In this document: positions 20,767 to 22,889 of the stretch, in pieces
Layout of the letters: each line of letters starts with the position of its first letter
Position numbering within the stretch: the first letter of the stretch is position 1
Source: a virus
DNA: 22,889 bases
Reading direction: 5' to 3' (one strand)
Virus record (IMG/VR): IMGVR_UViG_3300009002_000048
Coordinates: 1-22,889 of that record
The notes under the pieces: generated by a model
Told to the model about the DNA's origin: nothing
Database searches by the model: none
The model's input: only the letters and a program-made list of their open reading frames with translations
Program-made: the position numbers and the translations under genes

Positions 20767-21524
20767 TAGCATTGGCAGGATTTGGATTTGTTGGAAAAGC
20801 ACACTACGATGTTTTTAAAGGTCATTTTGACTTTGAAATAGTTGATCCATTGCACAACAACACCAAGCTAGAAAAATTAGAAAACGTTGAGGCTGTAATT
20901 TGTTGTGTACCAACACCGGAGGATAGTAATGGAGGATGCGATATTACAAATGTAATAGATGTTCTATCAAAGTCTCCCAAAGACGTTCCGATACTAATTA
21001 AAAGCACAATTGATCTTAACGGATGGAATCAAATTAAAGACAAATTCCCTGCACACAACATAACGTTTAGTCCTGAATTCTTAAGAGCAATATCATCAAC
21101 AACCGACTTAGCTGATACAAACCAATTTATATTAGCTGGCGAAAACGTTCTCTTCTGGAGAGACTTTTATAAAAAGCATAACAACAGATCCAAGTTTTTG
21201 CTTTTATCAGTTGAAGAAGCAATACTTGTTAAGTATTTCAGAAATGCGTTTTTAGCTACTAAGGTTAGTTTCTTTAACGAAGTATACGACTTTTGTAAAG
21301 CACACGACATTGATTTTGACAGTGTAAGAAAAGGAATTACCAAAGACAAACGTATTAGAGAAAGTCATTCGTTTGTTGATCCAGATTATGCACGAGGATG
21401 GGGCGGAATGTGTTTTCCTAAAGACACAAGCGCTCTATTAAAAATGGCAGCAAATAAAAATATTAATCTAAATACACTTGATGCAGCAGTAAAATACAAC
21501 AAAATAATTCGTAAAAAGACTTGA
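20763..21524 (+). CDS. Short UDP-glucose/GDP-mannose 6-dehydrogenase-like protein
   Basis: The family oxidises a nucleotide sugar to its uronic acid with NAD. The 253-aa product has the NAD-binding GFGFVG (6-11), CVPTPE (48-53), STI (81-83), FSPEFLR (102-108), the central YFRNAFLATKVSFFNE (158-173) and GGMCFPKD (214-221) with the catalytic Cys217. It stops soon after that point, whereas usual members reach about 390-450 residues and end with a nucleotide-sugar-binding domain. It may be a compact phage version or may act on a different substrate. It overlaps the previous gene by 4 bases (ATGA) and is followed by a new promoter. Confidence 0.87.
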   Translation: MIALAGFGFVGKAHYDVFKGHFDFEIVDPLHNNTKLEKLENVEAVICCVPTPEDSNGGCDITNVIDVLSKSPKDVPILIKSTIDLNGWNQIKDKFPAHNITFSPEFLRAISSTTDLADTNQFILAGENVLFWRDFYKKHNNRSKFLLLSVEEAILVKYFRNAFLATKVSFFNEVYDFCKAHDIDFDSVRKGITKDKRIRESHSFVDPDYARGWGGMCFPKDTSALLKMAANKNINLNTLDAAVKYNKIIRKKT

Positions 21525-21549
21525 CGTTTTACCGAATTAATTATATAAT
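21521..21549 (+). promoter_or_regulatory. Sigma70-type promoter, TTGACG-17-TATAAT
   Basis: TTGACG (21521-21526) is separated by 17 bases from a perfect TATAAT (21544-21549). Transcription would start near 21556, just before a GGAG ribosome-binding site and the ATG at 21571. The -35 box overlaps the stop region of the upstream dehydrogenase gene. This is an expected early promoter for a replication gene. Confidence 0.85.
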
Positions 21550-21570
21550 AAACTATTATTGGAGACTTAA

Positions 21571-22302
21571 ATGAGAGACATACTACTTGATATTATAAAT
21601 CATACACACAGCTTAGGGTTCATTACTATGCTTAAAGTTACAGCAGAAAATGAAAACGAAACTAGACTTGACGCAATGACAGAGAATCGTGCTGTTATTA
21701 TGTCGGCAGTCACAAAACAGCCAGTTGGAGAATTCAGCGGAGTGTTTGGTATGCCAGACTTAAACAAACTTGCATATCACCTTAAAAACCCAGAGTACAA
21801 AAAAGAAGCAAACATTGAGGTGCGCCAAGAGGAAAGAAACGGTGAAACGATTCCTGCTCAGATTCACTTTGAAAATGCTAACGGTGACTTCCAAAACGAT
21901 TATCGTTTTATGAACAGACAGATTATCGAAGAGAAACTAAAGACAGCAATGTTCAAAGGCGGCGACTGGCGCGTTGTAATTGAACCAACTATGGCAGCAA
22001 TTGGCCGCTTGAAACTTATGCAAGGTGCGCATTCAGAAGAAACTGTATTCCAAGTTAAAACTGAAGATGGCAATCTAAACTTTTACTTTGGTGATGCGGT
22101 TACACACGCAGGTCACTTTACATTTGAAAGTGGACTTACTGGATCCTTGCAAAATAGTTGGTCTTGGCCAATTTCCGAAGTTGTTGATATCCTAGGACTC
22201 GACGGCGATAAAACAATGAGTATTGCAGACGGCGTTATGAAGATTAGTGTCGATAGCGGATTAGCAGTGTACGATTACATGCTGCCAGCACAACAAAAGT
22301 AA
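21571..22302 (+). CDS. gp45: Sliding clamp candidate (T4 gp45-like)
   Basis: The 243-aa product has the size of gp45 (about 228 in T4) and an alternating strand pattern through two apparent repeats. It shows a GVFGMPDLNKLAYHL segment near 58-72, like the clamp region DLxxFxxxL, and ends in LAVYDYMLPAQQK, a typical final clamp strand. The clamp holds the polymerase on DNA and in T4 also activates late transcription. It has its own strong sigma70-type promoter and lies two kilobases after gp43. Direct similarity to T4 gp45 is weak by eye, so the call rests on fold pattern, size, context and a memory of similar phage proteins. Confidence 0.65.
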   Translation: MRDILLDIINHTHSLGFITMLKVTAENENETRLDAMTENRAVIMSAVTKQPVGEFSGVFGMPDLNKLAYHLKNPEYKKEANIEVRQEERNGETIPAQIHFENANGDFQNDYRFMNRQIIEEKLKTAMFKGGDWRVVIEPTMAAIGRLKLMQGAHSEETVFQVKTEDGNLNFYFGDAVTHAGHFTFESGLTGSLQNSWSWPISEVVDILGLDGDKTMSIADGVMKISVDSGLAVYDYMLPAQQK

Positions 22303-22311
22303 GGAACGAAC

Positions 22312-22779
22312 ATGAACGAACAAGAACTTTATGAGTTTGCTAAAATGTTTGATGCAGCTATTGCATCAGACAATCCAGCTGTAAAAAAAGCATTGCGCAA
22401 CTTTATGTTAATTGCAGCTATTTCCGAATCAGAAAATGCAGGTGAAACTGGCCCATTCCAGGGTATGTTTGACAGGTTGACTAAATTAGAAAATGACGTT
22501 GCTGTTTTAAGAAATTCCGGCGGTGTCTATAGCGGCGGCTATGCCAACCCAACATGGGTTGCCGGAACTGGTATTGGTTATCCAGGATCTTATACTGTTA
22601 CATCAGGAGGCTATAGCGGCAGGTCCTCAAACACTTCATCAATTGACGCAATCGGGTCATCGACAGTTACAGAACAACAAATTATCGATCTCCTGTCAGA
22701 TTTAAAAACTGACAAGTATTGGAACGACGATGACGTAAGCAGCATAGAACAAGCATACAAGGACGCAAATGGAAAGTAA
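22312..22779 (+). CDS. Hypothetical protein, 155 aa, with Gly/Ser/Tyr-rich middle
   Basis: The family is not recognised. The N-terminal 65 residues are helical and acidic (LYEFAKMFDAAIASDNPAVKK... ending in a coiled-coil-like DRLTKLENDVAVLR). The middle (about 69-108) is low-complexity, rich in Gly, Ser, Tyr and Thr, and the C-terminus is helical (EQQIIDLLSDLK...). This looks like a helical oligomerisation part joined by a flexible linker to a small helical domain. It follows the clamp candidate with an AAGGAA ribosome-binding site, so it shares the early promoter. It overlaps the next gene by 11 bases. Confidence 0.65.
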   Translation: MNEQELYEFAKMFDAAIASDNPAVKKALRNFMLIAAISESENAGETGPFQGMFDRLTKLENDVAVLRNSGGVYSGGYANPTWVAGTGIGYPGSYTVTSGGYSGRSSNTSSIDAIGSSTVTEQQIIDLLSDLKTDKYWNDDDVSSIEQAYKDANGK

Positions 22780-22889
22780 CTTAACTTCTACCCAAAACGA
22801 CTATGCATTCTTTTTACCTAGTATTAGTGGATTCTATGCTACATTTATCGGTAAGCAGCGTTATAGTGAATACGTAGACTACAATCGTA
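22769..22889 (+). CDS. Partial gene cut by the window end, at least 40 aa
   Basis: An ATG at 22769 inside the previous gene opens a frame that stays open to the window edge and starts MESNLTSTQNDYAFFLPSIS. The segment SGFYATFIGKQRYSEYVD seems conserved to me from other aquatic phages, but I cannot name the family. The 11-base overlap with the previous gene fits the coupled layout of this region. The function is unknown and the 3' end lies outside the window. Confidence 0.6.
   Translation, partial: MESNLTSTQNDYAFFLPSISGFYATFIGKQRYSEYVDYNR

Overview
The window looks like a piece of a tailed-phage genome of the T4-like (contractile-tail) type, probably from a marine or other aquatic bacterium. 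Coding density is very high and almost all genes lie on the + strand. Many neighbours share ATGA or TAATG overlaps. The hallmark genes are a T4 gp43-type family B DNA polymerase, a probable gp45-like sliding clamp, PhoH, ThyA, a small DsbA-like protein and T4-late-type promoter motifs. There are no ribosomal, tRNA or bacterial housekeeping operons. The A+T-rich sequence and the gene families suggest a low-GC aquatic host, but the host cannot be read from this window.

Layout. Positions 39-1892 hold three tiny ORFs, thymidylate synthase, a 68-aa protein resembling a segment of the T4 major capsid protein, and an orphan. A perfect hairpin separates these from phoH, the only gene on the - strand (1906-2640). 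A divergent 149-bp spacer with a late-promoter motif precedes two conserved unknown genes and a Cys-rich zinc-ribbon-like microprotein (2790-4225). A lysis cassette follows (4209-6263): GH19 endolysin with a peptidoglycan-binding domain, i-spanin, overlapping o-spanin lipoprotein, and a two-TM holin candidate. Next is a protein-quality-control block (6275-9820): a DnaJ-like co-chaperone, peptide deformylase and a ClpA-type unfoldase with an IGF loop. Several orphan genes fill 9792-11488.

The most unusual region is 11147-14980. Ten consecutive, mostly small and often lysine-rich proteins begin with variants of one N-terminal pattern, M-(K/L/Q)-(I/L/V)-x-(E/D)-(I/V/L)-x-x-(E). Several have an (I/L)-x-E site at residues 8-15. 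This resembles the T4 capsid-targeting sequence of internal head proteins, which the gp21 prohead protease removes after (L/I)-x-E. I infer a cassette of proteins packaged inside the capsid. One member is a nucleotidyltransferase fused to a second conserved domain, so it is a candidate injected enzyme.

Positions 14980-16362 carry a conserved orphan, a sigma70-type promoter, a DsbA-like protein and two small proteins. DNA polymerase follows (16349-19042). Four overlapping genes (19042-21524) then form a possible glycan or nucleotide-sugar module: sulfotransferase-like, TagD-like cytidylyltransferase, eukaryote-type phosphomannomutase-like HAD enzyme, and a short UDP-glucose/GDP-mannose dehydrogenase-like protein. 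A second strong sigma70-type promoter drives the sliding-clamp candidate, an orphan, and a gene cut by the window edge. No tRNA, CRISPR array, insertion sequence or integrase was seen. No gene-free stretch exceeds about 150 bases.
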